The notes beneath the pieces are model-generated. The model was not told the DNA's origin and made no database searches. It saw nothing but the letters and a program-made list of their open reading frames with translations. Positions 6,529-12,129 of a stretch of DNA of 12,129 nucleotides are shown one piece after another. Numbering within the stretch: the stretch's first letter is position 1; every line of letters begins with the position of its first letter. Source of the DNA: Methylovulum sp. (GTDB lineage: Bacteria > Pseudomonadota > Gammaproteobacteria > Methylococcales > Methylomonadaceae); the NCBI GenBank assembly GCA_016919605.1, contig JACXTQ010000301.1, forward strand, positions 1-12,129, in the 5' to 3' direction. The translations under genes and the position numbers were made by a program.

Positions 6529-8367
6529 ATGTACCTAAACACCGCTAGAAAAGCAAAACCCTCTCTAATAGTGGCGTTCGCAATCGTCATATCAGGTTGC
6601 CAGTCTAATGGGGACGTCCGTTCTAATTTTTTTACCCTCGCAGATACGATTTATATGGGTGGCGACATTATTACCGTCAACGAGATGCAGCCCAACGTTG
6701 AGGCGGTGGCGGTTAAGGATGGCAAAATACTCGCTGTCGGTACCCGCATGGAAATCGAGAAGACTTTAAAAGGGTCGCAGACGCGCATCATTGATCTCGC
6801 TGGAAAAACACTGATCCCCGGCTTTGTGGATGCTCATAGCCATTTCATCAATGTCGGTTTCCAGTCACTGTCCGCTAATCTGCTACCACCACCTGATGGC
6901 CCGGGTGTGAATATCGCCGTACTCCAGAAATCACTGACAGACTTCATGGTATCCTCGTCCACTCCCAGGGATTACGGAATTCTGATTGGCTTCAACTACG
7001 ATGATTCACAACTCGCCGAAAAACGACATCCAACGCGCCAAGACTTGGATGCGGTTTCGGCGACGGTTCCTATCCTAGTGATTCACCAGTCCGGTCATCT
7101 GGCGGTGCTGAACAGCGCAGGGCTAGCCAAAGCGGGCATTGCCGCCGATACCGAAGCACCTTCTGGTGGCGTTATCCGCCGCGAAGCCGACGGTAAAACC
7201 CCTAATGGCGTACTTGAGGAAAATGGCTTTTATGCTTATCTGCCCAAGTTGTTGCCCCAACTTACAACCGATCAGTTACTAGAACAGGTCGAAGCCGCGC
7301 AGAAGGTTTATGCCGCAAACGGCATTACCACTGCCCAGGAAGGACGCGCCATGACTAGCATGAGCGATAGCCTGTTCTTTGCTGCGGATCATAAAAAGTT
7401 GGCGATTGATGTTGTCAGCTACCCCGATCTAGTTGAAACAGCGGCATCGCTGGGCAAAACCGGGCAGAAGGTTATGCCGTTTGTCGAGGGTGGTATGCCA
7501 ACGCCGCAGGTAAGCGATCCCAGCTTGGCACGCATTCAGGTCTCGCGCAATTATGTTAATCATTTGCGCGTAGGCGGTGCCAAGCTTACATTTGACGGCT
7601 CGCCCCAAGGTAAAACGGCATGGTTCACCACGCCCTATTTTCAGCCCCCGGAAGGCCAGAATGCCGATTATGTTGGCTATCCCGCGTTCCCCAATCCTGG
7701 TGAAGCACAAAAGTGGGTTGACCTGACGTACAAAAACAACTGGCAGTTGTTGGTTCACGCTAATGGCGATGCCGCAATTGACGAACTGATAAAAACTGTA
7801 GGTGATGCGCAGAAAAAATTTGGTGCGGGCGACCGACGTACTGTGCTGATTCACGGTCAGTATCTGCGTGCTGACCAGATTCCCCAGCTACAAGCACTGG
7901 GTATTGTGCCATCGTTATATCCGATGCACACCTTCTACTGGGGCGACTGGCATCGGCAATCAGTGGCAGGGCCAGAACGCGCTGAATTCATCTCACCTAC
8001 TGGCGCGGTACTTAAGACGGGTATGAGATTCACCATCCATTCGGACGCGCCCGTCACTTTCCCCAATTCGATGCGGGTGCTGGATAGCGCGGTTAACCGC
8101 ACCACTCGCACCGGCTATGTGCTGGGGCCAGATCAGCGAATTTCCCCCGAAGTCGCGCTAAAGGCCATGACGCTTTGGCCAGCATGGCAGCATTTTGAGG
8201 AAGCCTCAAAAGGCAGCATTGAAGCCGGCAAGCTTGCCGATCTCGTAATACTTTCGGCTAATCCGATGAAAGTTGCACCCGAGACTATCAAAGATATTCA
8301 GATTGTCGAGACCATCAAGGAAGGTAAGACGATTTACACGGCAAAACCACCGAAAACAACCGACTAA
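6529..8367 (+). CDS. Lipoprotein amidohydrolase, YtcJ-like (amidohydrolase family 3)
   Basis: A 612-residue metal-dependent hydrolase. The ATG at 6529 is chosen because GGAG lies six bases before it and it gives a clean lipoprotein signal: basic start, hydrophobic LIVAFAIV, lipobox ISGC with the lipidated Cys near residue 24, then QSNGD. Upstream starts at 6457 (TTG) and 6517 (ATG) are weaker. Family landmarks are TLIPGFVDAHSHF with the metal-binding HSH at 103-105, GAKLTFDGS with Lys352, VHANGDAAID with His410, LIHGQYL with His442, and HSDAPV with His504 and Asp506. Dispersed amidohydrolase-3 features such as TIYMGGDIITVNE and GKLADLVILSANP frame the barrel. Relatives act on N-acyl or formamide-type substrates; the real substrate is unknown. 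It would be membrane-anchored in the periplasm or envelope. It has its own promoter and is not part of the Fec modules by sequence; a link to processing of an imported chelate is speculation. Confidence 0.9.
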   Translation: MYLNTARKAKPSLIVAFAIVISGCQSNGDVRSNFFTLADTIYMGGDIITVNEMQPNVEAVAVKDGKILAVGTRMEIEKTLKGSQTRIIDLAGKTLIPGFVDAHSHFINVGFQSLSANLLPPPDGPGVNIAVLQKSLTDFMVSSSTPRDYGILIGFNYDDSQLAEKRHPTRQDLDAVSATVPILVIHQSGHLAVLNSAGLAKAGIAADTEAPSGGVIRREADGKTPNGVLEENGFYAYLPKLLPQLTTDQLLEQVEAAQKVYAANGITTAQEGRAMTSMSDSLFFAADHKKLAIDVVSYPDLVETAASLGKTGQKVMPFVEGGMPTPQVSDPSLARIQVSRNYVNHLRVGGAKLTFDGSPQGKTAWFTTPYFQPPEGQNADYVGYPAFPNPGEAQKWVDLTYKNNWQLLVHANGDAAIDELIKTVGDAQKKFGAGDRRTVLIHGQYLRADQIPQLQALGIVPSLYPMHTFYWGDWHRQSVAGPERAEFISPTGAVLKTGMRFTIHSDAPVTFPNSMRVLDSAVNRTTRTGYVLGPDQRISPEVALKAMTLWPAWQHFEEASKGSIEAGKLADLVILSANPMKVAPETIKDIQIVETIKEGKTIYTAKPPKTTD

Positions 8368-8424
8368 TGGAGGGTCTGATGCCGTGTTTGAAGTCCGTAC
8401 TGATGGTTGTGGCGTTTGTCGCAT

Positions 8425-8690
8425 TCATGGCCTAATTGGTTCGTTAATACCACCGTGCTGTACAGGTAATAGACCTTGATGGATGTATGGGTGGATGTTG
8501 TTGTAAGGCCAAGCAAAGGCTTTGGTGACGTAACTTTGTTTGACCGGATGTAGTGAATGTGATGTTCAAAATCTCGCTCGTCACGGATACGCCGCGCCAA
8601 AGGTGAAATCACGGCGGTATTGCGTGGATAAGGAACTCCCGACTGGGATTGGTTGGCATCGGAGCTTGAGCGGTTCGGAATTTGCACCCC
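8425..8690 (-). pseudogene. REP-associated tyrosine transposase (RAYT, Y1/IS200-like) remnant
   Basis: On the minus strand, one frame encodes ARRIRDERDFEHHIHYI (8547-8597), the typical RAYT stretch before the catalytic-region end. At 8547 the frame shifts and the adjacent frame continues PVKQSYVTKAFAWPY, then NNIHPYIHQGLLP, to a TGA at 8425-8427. Intact RAYTs read there roughly HYIHxNPVKHGYV followed by WPYSSFHRYV and a YP motif. So a small deletion of part of the HxN codons explains the shift. The upstream part of the enzyme, including the HUH metal-binding motif, is absent. The gene is therefore dead. RAYTs mobilise or maintain REP palindromes, and REP-like elements lie just beyond it. Confidence 0.75.
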
Positions 8691-8699
8691 CGACCCAAA

Positions 8700-8791
8700 C
8701 GCTTCAAACCACCTGAAGCGACCATGTAACGTTACCGATGGGTTTACAAAACCCGTCTGGCTTTAAGGGACAACATGCCCAATGCCCTTAA
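8700..8791. repeat. Cluster of four consecutive palindromes
   Basis: CGCTTCA and TGAAGCG (8700-8706 and 8714-8720) form a 7-bp stem with a 7-base loop. GTAACGTTAC (8726-8735) is a perfect 10-bp palindrome. GGGTTT and AAACCC (8740-8745 and 8749-8754) pair around a 3-base loop. TTAAGGG and CCCTTAA (8763-8769 and 8785-8791) form a 7-bp stem with a longer loop. They lie head to tail with only 4-8 bases between. Confidence 0.6.
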
Positions 8792-8805
8792 GTTAAGCGA
8801 TTTCG

Positions 8806-8836
8806 CCTCTTCTCCAGAGGGAGAAGGCCGGGATGA
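8806..8836 (+). repeat. REP-like element 1
   Basis: A stem TCTTCTCC (8808-8815) pairs with GGAGAAGG (8820-8827), with one wobble, around the loop AGAG. It is followed by CCGGGATGA. This resembles the common bacterial REP form of a TCTCCC/GGGAGA hairpin followed by GCCGGGGTGA. It is degenerate relative to that form, as expected beside a dead RAYT. Confidence 0.55.
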
Positions 8837-8866
8837 TGTGAAATATAAAAGCTTGATCTTAATCTG

Positions 8867-8898
8867 CTCACCTCAACCATCTCTAGCAGGGGAGTGAG
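8867..8898 (-). repeat. REP-like element 2, opposite orientation
   Basis: Starts CTCACCTCAACCATCTCT and ends CAGGGGAGTGAG. The outer CTCAC (8867-8871) pairs with GTGAG (8894-8898). Read on the minus strand it resembles element 1: a GGAGAG-type hairpin arm, then GGTTGAGGTGAG in place of GGCCGGGATGA. Together the two opposed elements look like a decayed bipartite REP pair (BIME). Confidence 0.5.
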
Positions 8899-9080
8899 TT
8901 TTTCTTTCTTAACTGAAGGGTATTGCCAATATGCCCGATCCGGCTGAGTTATTCGAAATGGCTTTAGACTCAAGCAAAATCATACCCATGTTTAGTTCAG
9001 TTGCTTTCTTAATGAGTTTTTATCAAAGCTTGCAAATAATAACCCTGAAAGTGATTGCACTTAATAAATCAATTGGAAAG

Positions 9081-9123
9081 TGTGTGATATGCCTCACTTG
9101 CTAAGGCATATCACACAGTTTTT
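9081..9123 (+). terminator. Perfect 14-bp hairpin with T-run
   Basis: TGTGTGATATGCCT (9081-9094) and AGGCATATCACACA (9104-9117) are exact reverse complements around a 9-base loop, followed by G and TTTTT (9119-9123). That is the form of an intrinsic terminator on the + strand. The stem is AT-richer than usual and no intact gene ends nearby, the closest being the amidohydrolase 0.7 kb upstream. It could instead insulate module 2 or be a protein-binding palindrome. Confidence 0.6.
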
Positions 9124-9284
9124 ATAAAATCCTCAAAAAATATTTATATAACCACTTGTTTATTAAATACAATATATAAATTGCATGAATATTGCTTAGG
9201 GTAGCTATAACAAACCGTCTGATCCATGGCAGCCAAGCCTAGCGATAGTTTGCTAACTTGGCTTTAAACCTGTTTGATTGCAAT

Positions 9285-9788
9285 ATGCTGACATTTTCCC
9301 CTTTTGATGCCGAATCTTTGATCGAACAACATCGGCAAGAACTGACCTGTTTTTTGTTCCGCCGAGTCTCCTGTCAGGAAACCGCGAATGATTTGTTGCA
9401 AGACTTATTTTTGCGGCTGGTCAGCGTCAAAAGCACTGAACCTATCCAAAATCCCCGCGCATTCCTGTATCGGATCGCCGCTAATCTTGCCACCGATTAT
9501 TTGCGCCGCCAACAAAGCGAGCCGCTCGATTGGGTTGACCATGAAACCTTGGTAACAACAGCTGTTTCAGTATCACCGGAACAGCATTTGCTGAATAGGC
9601 AAGAGTTGGATTTATGCGAACAAACCTTACGGCAACTATCGCCGTTATGCCTCAAAATCTTCATGATGAGCCGCTTTGACGGCTTGACTCACCAGCAAAT
9701 CGCCGATGAACTGGGCATTTCGACCAGTTGGGTGGAGAAAAATATCATCAAGGCCTTAAAACAATGCAAGCAAGCTATTAACCGGTAG
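9285..9788 (+). CDS. FecI-type ECF RNA polymerase sigma factor (module 2)
   Basis: A 167-residue iron-starvation type ECF sigma factor, paralogous to the one at 996. Region 2 (about residues 10-80) includes LIEQHRQELTCFLFRRVSCQ, TANDLLQDLFLRLV and NPRAFLYRIAANLATDYLRR. Region 4 (about 110-163) includes LSPLCLKIFMMSRFDGLTHQ and the helix-turn-helix QIADELGISTSWVEKNIIKAL. The start is taken at the ATG at 9285; an in-frame TTG at 9258 would add nine residues. As in module 1 there is no good Shine-Dalgarno sequence. The -35-contacting helix residues differ clearly from sigma 1 (STSWVEKNIIKAL against SRNMVEKHLRHAL). This parallels the different -35-like boxes found in front of the two sets of targets. 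Predicted targets are the sites at 9791-9819 and 10937-10965. Confidence 0.93.
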   Translation: MLTFSPFDAESLIEQHRQELTCFLFRRVSCQETANDLLQDLFLRLVSVKSTEPIQNPRAFLYRIAANLATDYLRRQQSEPLDWVDHETLVTTAVSVSPEQHLLNRQELDLCEQTLRQLSPLCLKIFMMSRFDGLTHQQIADELGISTSWVEKNIIKALKQCKQAINR

Positions 9789-9790
9789 CA

Positions 9791-9819
9791 GTACGGTTAG
9801 TGGCCGGTTTTACGTCTTA
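9791..9819 (+). promoter_or_regulatory. Putative FecI-type ECF promoter for fecR 2 (site C)
   Basis: GTACGGT begins at 9791, exactly 21 bases before ACGTCTTA (9812-9819). It starts three bases after the sigma 2 stop codon. The -10-like CGTCTTA is the same as in module 1, and ACGTCTTACTA is shared with site B at 2735-2745. The -35-like box matches site D (GTGCGGT) and not A or B (CTCCTGT). The ATG of fecR 2 lies 65 bases downstream, farther than in module 1. Confidence 0.65.
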
Positions 9820-9884
9820 CTACTAGCCCCTATTGTAAACTTGCGTGACAATGCACTGGTTGCAACGCCATTCTTTATTTCTCA

Positions 9885-10856
9885 ATGCCCACACACAACC
9901 CAGAACAACTTGAAGAACAAGCCTTGATTTGGCTGGTACGCATTACGTCCGGAGCAATGTCCAGCGAGCAGGACGAGCAATTGGCGGCTTGGTTGCAAGC
10001 AAGCCCGGCTCATCGTGAGGCGTTTAATTCAGCCCGAAACTTATGGGATGGCTTGGGGGAATTACAGGAACGGCCTTTGCTCCGCGCCGCCGTCAACCGC
10101 CCTACGAAAAAGCCAGCTCCCGTTATTCGCCAAATGCGTCCCAAGCCACGTTTGACAAGCTGGGCAACCGCAGCCAGTTTGCTGTTAGGTGTCGGATTAT
10201 GGGTTGCCAACCCAGATTTTTGGCAAGTCTGGCAAGCGCAATACCACACTGGAGTCGGTGGACTTCAAACTGTAATCTTAGCTGACGGCAGTACCGTGCA
10301 TTTGAATGCGCTCACCGCGCTAGAACCCCGTTTTAGCAACAGCGAGCGTCGGATCAGATTGTTCGATGGCGAAGCCGAATTCATCGTCAGCAAAGACAAA
10401 TCCAGACCATTTGTCGTTGATGTTGATGGTTATGAAATCACTGCGCTGGGCACGGACTTTGTGGTCAAAAAACAAGGTCAGGACGTGACGGTGACGATGC
10501 TGGAAAGTGCTGTAAACGTCAACTTGCCACAATCTTCTGGTTTTACGCCGAGGATTGTGAAAACAGGACAACGTTGGTCAGCCAATTCATCGGCTTTGGT
10601 GGACATTAACCCCCACAATGCTGCGGCTTGGCGCAATCACCGCCTGATTTTTGAATCCGAACCGTTGGCGAATGTGGTCAGCGAAATCAATCGCTACCGT
10701 AGTGGGCATGTGTTTTTGGGCAATCCGGCCTTGGCGGGCCTAAAAGTCAGCGGTGTGTTCAATAGTGGCAGTTTGGACACCTTGTTGAGCGTCATCAACC
10801 AAACCTTGCCAGTGAAATCGGTAGTATTGGCAGGACGCTACGTGGTTTTGTATTAA
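9885..10856 (+). CDS. FecR-family anti-sigma/sensor protein (module 2)
   Basis: A 323-residue FecR-type regulator with the same layout as the one at 1686. The cytoplasmic sigma-binding domain (about residues 8-60) contains EQALIWLVRITSGAMS and LAAWLQASPAHREAFNSA. One membrane span lies at about 92-110 (WATAASLLLGVGLWVA). The periplasmic FecR domain has VILADGSTVHLNALTALEP and YEITALGTDFVVKKQGQDV. The C-terminal STN-like part (about 255-320) has LIFESEPLANVVSEINRYR and LKVSGVFNSGSL. The ATG at 9885 is the first in-frame start after a TGA at 9846-9848, but no Shine-Dalgarno sequence precedes it, in contrast to fecR 1. A perfect hairpin follows directly after the stop. It should serve the sigma factor at 9285 and the receptor at 11008. 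Confidence 0.93.
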   Translation: MPTHNPEQLEEQALIWLVRITSGAMSSEQDEQLAAWLQASPAHREAFNSARNLWDGLGELQERPLLRAAVNRPTKKPAPVIRQMRPKPRLTSWATAASLLLGVGLWVANPDFWQVWQAQYHTGVGGLQTVILADGSTVHLNALTALEPRFSNSERRIRLFDGEAEFIVSKDKSRPFVVDVDGYEITALGTDFVVKKQGQDVTVTMLESAVNVNLPQSSGFTPRIVKTGQRWSANSSALVDINPHNAAAWRNHRLIFESEPLANVVSEINRYRSGHVFLGNPALAGLKVSGVFNSGSLDTLLSVINQTLPVKSVVLAGRYVVLY

Positions 10857-10857
10857 G

Positions 10858-10890
10858 ACAGCTAACATCCCTTGAAGAGATGTTAGCTGT
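10858..10890 (+). terminator. Perfect 12-bp hairpin directly after fecR 2
   Basis: ACAGCTAACATC (10858-10869) and GATGTTAGCTGT (10879-10890) are exact reverse complements around a 9-base loop. The hairpin begins one base after the fecR 2 stop codon. No T-tract follows (the next bases are GTCTTGATG), so it is an imperfect terminator. It may be an attenuator or an RNA-stability hairpin that sets receptor expression apart from fecR 2. Confidence 0.5.
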
Positions 10891-10936
10891 GTCTTGATGT
10901 TGTTAAAATTCTTATCAGAGAATTAGAAAAAAATTA

Positions 10937-10965
10937 GTGCGGTGTTTTTAAATCCCTGCGTCTTA
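10937..10965 (+). promoter_or_regulatory. Putative FecI-type ECF promoter for receptor 2 (site D)
   Basis: GTGCGGT starts at 10937, exactly 21 bases before GCGTCTTA (10958-10965), the same geometry as site C. It ends 42 bases before the receptor ATG. With C it supports a module-2 consensus of GTRCGGT, a 14-base gap plus one variable base, then CGTCTTA. It also lies downstream of the 10858-10890 hairpin, so the receptor can be transcribed independently. Confidence 0.65.
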
Positions 10966-11007
10966 TCACAGACACTTAATTAGTCTTGATTAACAAAGGA
11001 AAACGCC

Positions 11008-12129
11008 ATGCATTATCAACCCCCCTTTAAACCCGCCTCAGCCCTAGGCTTAAGCCTAGCAGCGGGGTTGCTATTGGCAAACCCCGTTCAAGCGGCAAAC
11101 CCGGATACGCCAAAGCCTTTCAACATTCCACAACAAAAGCTGATTCCCGCGCTGACCGAATTCGCCGAACAATCGGGCGCAGAATTACTGTATAGCTCGG
11201 CAATGGCGGAACACCTGACCGCCAAACCGGTTAAAGGCCAGTACACAGCCAAACAAGCCTTGGCGACTTTGCTGGCCGATAGTGGCGTCAACTACCGCTA
11301 TGTGGATGCGAATGTGATTACCCTGGCGAAAGCTGAAACACCGGCACAAGCCATGCCGGTGGCAGTCACCGTGCCTCAGCCGACGGAAACTTTACCGACC
11401 GTGAAAGTGACGGGCAAAGGTGAGCTGGTTGACTATGAAAATAACCCTTATAACAAAAGCTATACCGTCATCAACAGCAGCACCGCCACCAAGACCGATA
11501 CGCCGATTTTCGATACCCCAGTTTCTGTGCAGGTGGTACCTAGGGCGGTGATGGATGACCAGAAAACGACACGGCTCAAGGATGCGCTGGAAAACGTCAG
11601 CGGTGTTCGGGCGCAGCCAACATTGGGAGGCGGTAACGGCTTTATTATTCGAGGATTTCGCAATAATAGGGTATACCGTAATGGCCTATTGGCTAACGCC
11701 GATGGCTTTCCAACTGAGGTTGATGCCGGTAATGTGCAAAGCATTGATGTTCTTAAAGGTCCTGCGGCCGTCCTGTTTGGTCGAATTGAACCCGGAGGTT
11801 TGATTAATATCACCACCAAGAAACCGCTGGACATCCCTTATTATTCACTGGAACAGCAATTCGGTTCGTATGATTTATACCGTACCCAATGGGATGCCAC
11901 TGGCCCTGTGACGGATGATAACAAGTTGCTTTATCGATTTACCGGCGCTTATCAGAACAATAATTCGTTCAGGGATTTTGTTTTTACGGACCGGGTGTTG
12001 GTCAATCCCAGTATTACCTGGCGGCCAACCGATAAGACTGACCTGACGCTGAGTGTCGAAGGTTTAGACCAGGATTATCAGGCGGATTTCGGTATTCCCG
12101 TTATCGGTACGCGTCCGGCGCCGATACCC
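11008..12129 (+). CDS. TonB-dependent siderophore receptor with STN domain (module 2), 5' part
   Basis: The frame is open from ATG 11008 to the window end, giving 374 residues of an expected 800 or so. AAGGA (10996-11000) is a good Shine-Dalgarno sequence. The signal peptide ends around residue 28-30 (NPVQAA). The STN domain follows (about 35-110: FNIPQQKLIPALTEFAEQSG, YTAKQALATLLADSG, VITLAK). Next come a TonB-box region LPTVKVTGKG and the plug (TPVSVQVVPRAVMDDQ, FIIRGFRNN, VLKGPAAVLFGRIEPGG, LINITTKKP). The early barrel is present at the cut. Long blocks are shared with receptor 1, for example TATKTDTPI, and QQFGSYDLYRT against the same string in receptor 1. The two are therefore recent paralogues. 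The loop and plug apex residues differ (VRAQPTLGGGNG against VQPGGYTFYDN), suggesting another ligand. The 3' end is outside the window. Confidence 0.93.
   Translation, partial: MHYQPPFKPASALGLSLAAGLLLANPVQAANPDTPKPFNIPQQKLIPALTEFAEQSGAELLYSSAMAEHLTAKPVKGQYTAKQALATLLADSGVNYRYVDANVITLAKAETPAQAMPVAVTVPQPTETLPTVKVTGKGELVDYENNPYNKSYTVINSSTATKTDTPIFDTPVSVQVVPRAVMDDQKTTRLKDALENVSGVRAQPTLGGGNGFIIRGFRNNRVYRNGLLANADGFPTEVDAGNVQSIDVLKGPAAVLFGRIEPGGLINITTKKPLDIPYYSLEQQFGSYDLYRTQWDATGPVTDDNKLLYRFTGAYQNNNSFRDFVFTDRVLVNPSITWRPTDKTDLTLSVEGLDQDYQADFGIPVIGTRPAPIP

Larger units (their letters stand above)
8368..9284. other. Gap of decayed mobile DNA and palindromes before module 2
   Basis: Roughly 0.9 kb without an intact gene. 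It holds, in order, a frameshifted RAYT transposase relic on the minus strand (about 8425-8690), four consecutive small palindromes (8700-8791), two REP-like elements in opposite orientation (8806-8836 and 8867-8898), and a perfect 14-bp hairpin (9081-9117). An AT-rich leader to sigma gene 2 follows. In that leader a TATAAC (9206-9211) could be a -10 box, but the nearest -35-like TTGCAT (9181-9186) is 19 bases away, so the promoter of sigma 2 remains uncertain. Confidence 0.6.

Noticed and set aside
8013..8331. Two CGTCTTA matches on the minus strand inside the amidohydrolase gene (8013-8019, 8325-8331)
   Set aside because: They lie inside coding sequence and no gene start follows them on the minus strand. 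One or two chance heptamers are expected in 12 kb on both strands.
1..12129. CRISPR array, tRNA or rRNA genes
   Set aside because: No regularly spaced direct repeats and no tRNA- or rRNA-like sequence were seen on either strand.

Overview
The window looks like chromosomal DNA of a gammaproteobacterium of moderate GC content. A methanotroph-like (Methylococcales-type) host is my guess from gene style and repeat content, not something the sequence proves. The theme is TonB-dependent iron (ferri-siderophore) uptake controlled by cell-surface signalling. Two paralogous modules lie in tandem on the + strand, each with an ECF sigma factor of the FecI type, a FecR-type transmembrane sensor and a TonB-dependent receptor carrying an N-terminal STN signalling domain. 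Module 1 (996-5179) is complete. Module 2 (9285 to the window end) is cut inside the receptor gene. The window opens with the 3' part of a PepSY-TM inner-membrane protein, a family that includes ferri-siderophore reductases. It probably closes a further module lying upstream.

The 5180-9284 interval between the modules is a patchwork. It begins with a truncated, diverged second copy of the PepSY-TM gene (about 5326-5689), so module 1 once had, or was joined to, its own PepSY partner. Next comes a roughly 0.8 kb gap with hairpins and a good sigma-70 promoter, then an intact lipoprotein amidohydrolase of the YtcJ-like family (6529-8367). After that there is a frameshifted minus-strand relic of a REP-associated tyrosine transposase (RAYT; about 8425-8690), a dense cluster of palindromes and REP-like elements (8700-8898), and a perfect 14-bp hairpin with a T-run (9081-9123).

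The main regulatory observation is that the four intergenic regions upstream of fecR1, receptor 1, fecR2 and receptor 2 each contain the heptamer CGTCTTA. Exactly 21 bases before the octamer holding it lies an element that is the same within a module but different between modules: CTCCTGT in module 1 and GTRCGGT in module 2. This fits ECF-sigma promoters with a shared -10 and a module-specific -35, so each sigma factor would switch on its own fecR and receptor genes. In the inferred circuit, the receptor binds its ligand, its STN domain contacts the periplasmic part of FecR, FecR releases or activates the FecI-type sigma factor, and that sigma transcribes the module. Uptake is energised by TonB. 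A PepSY-TM protein may reduce the imported ferric chelate.
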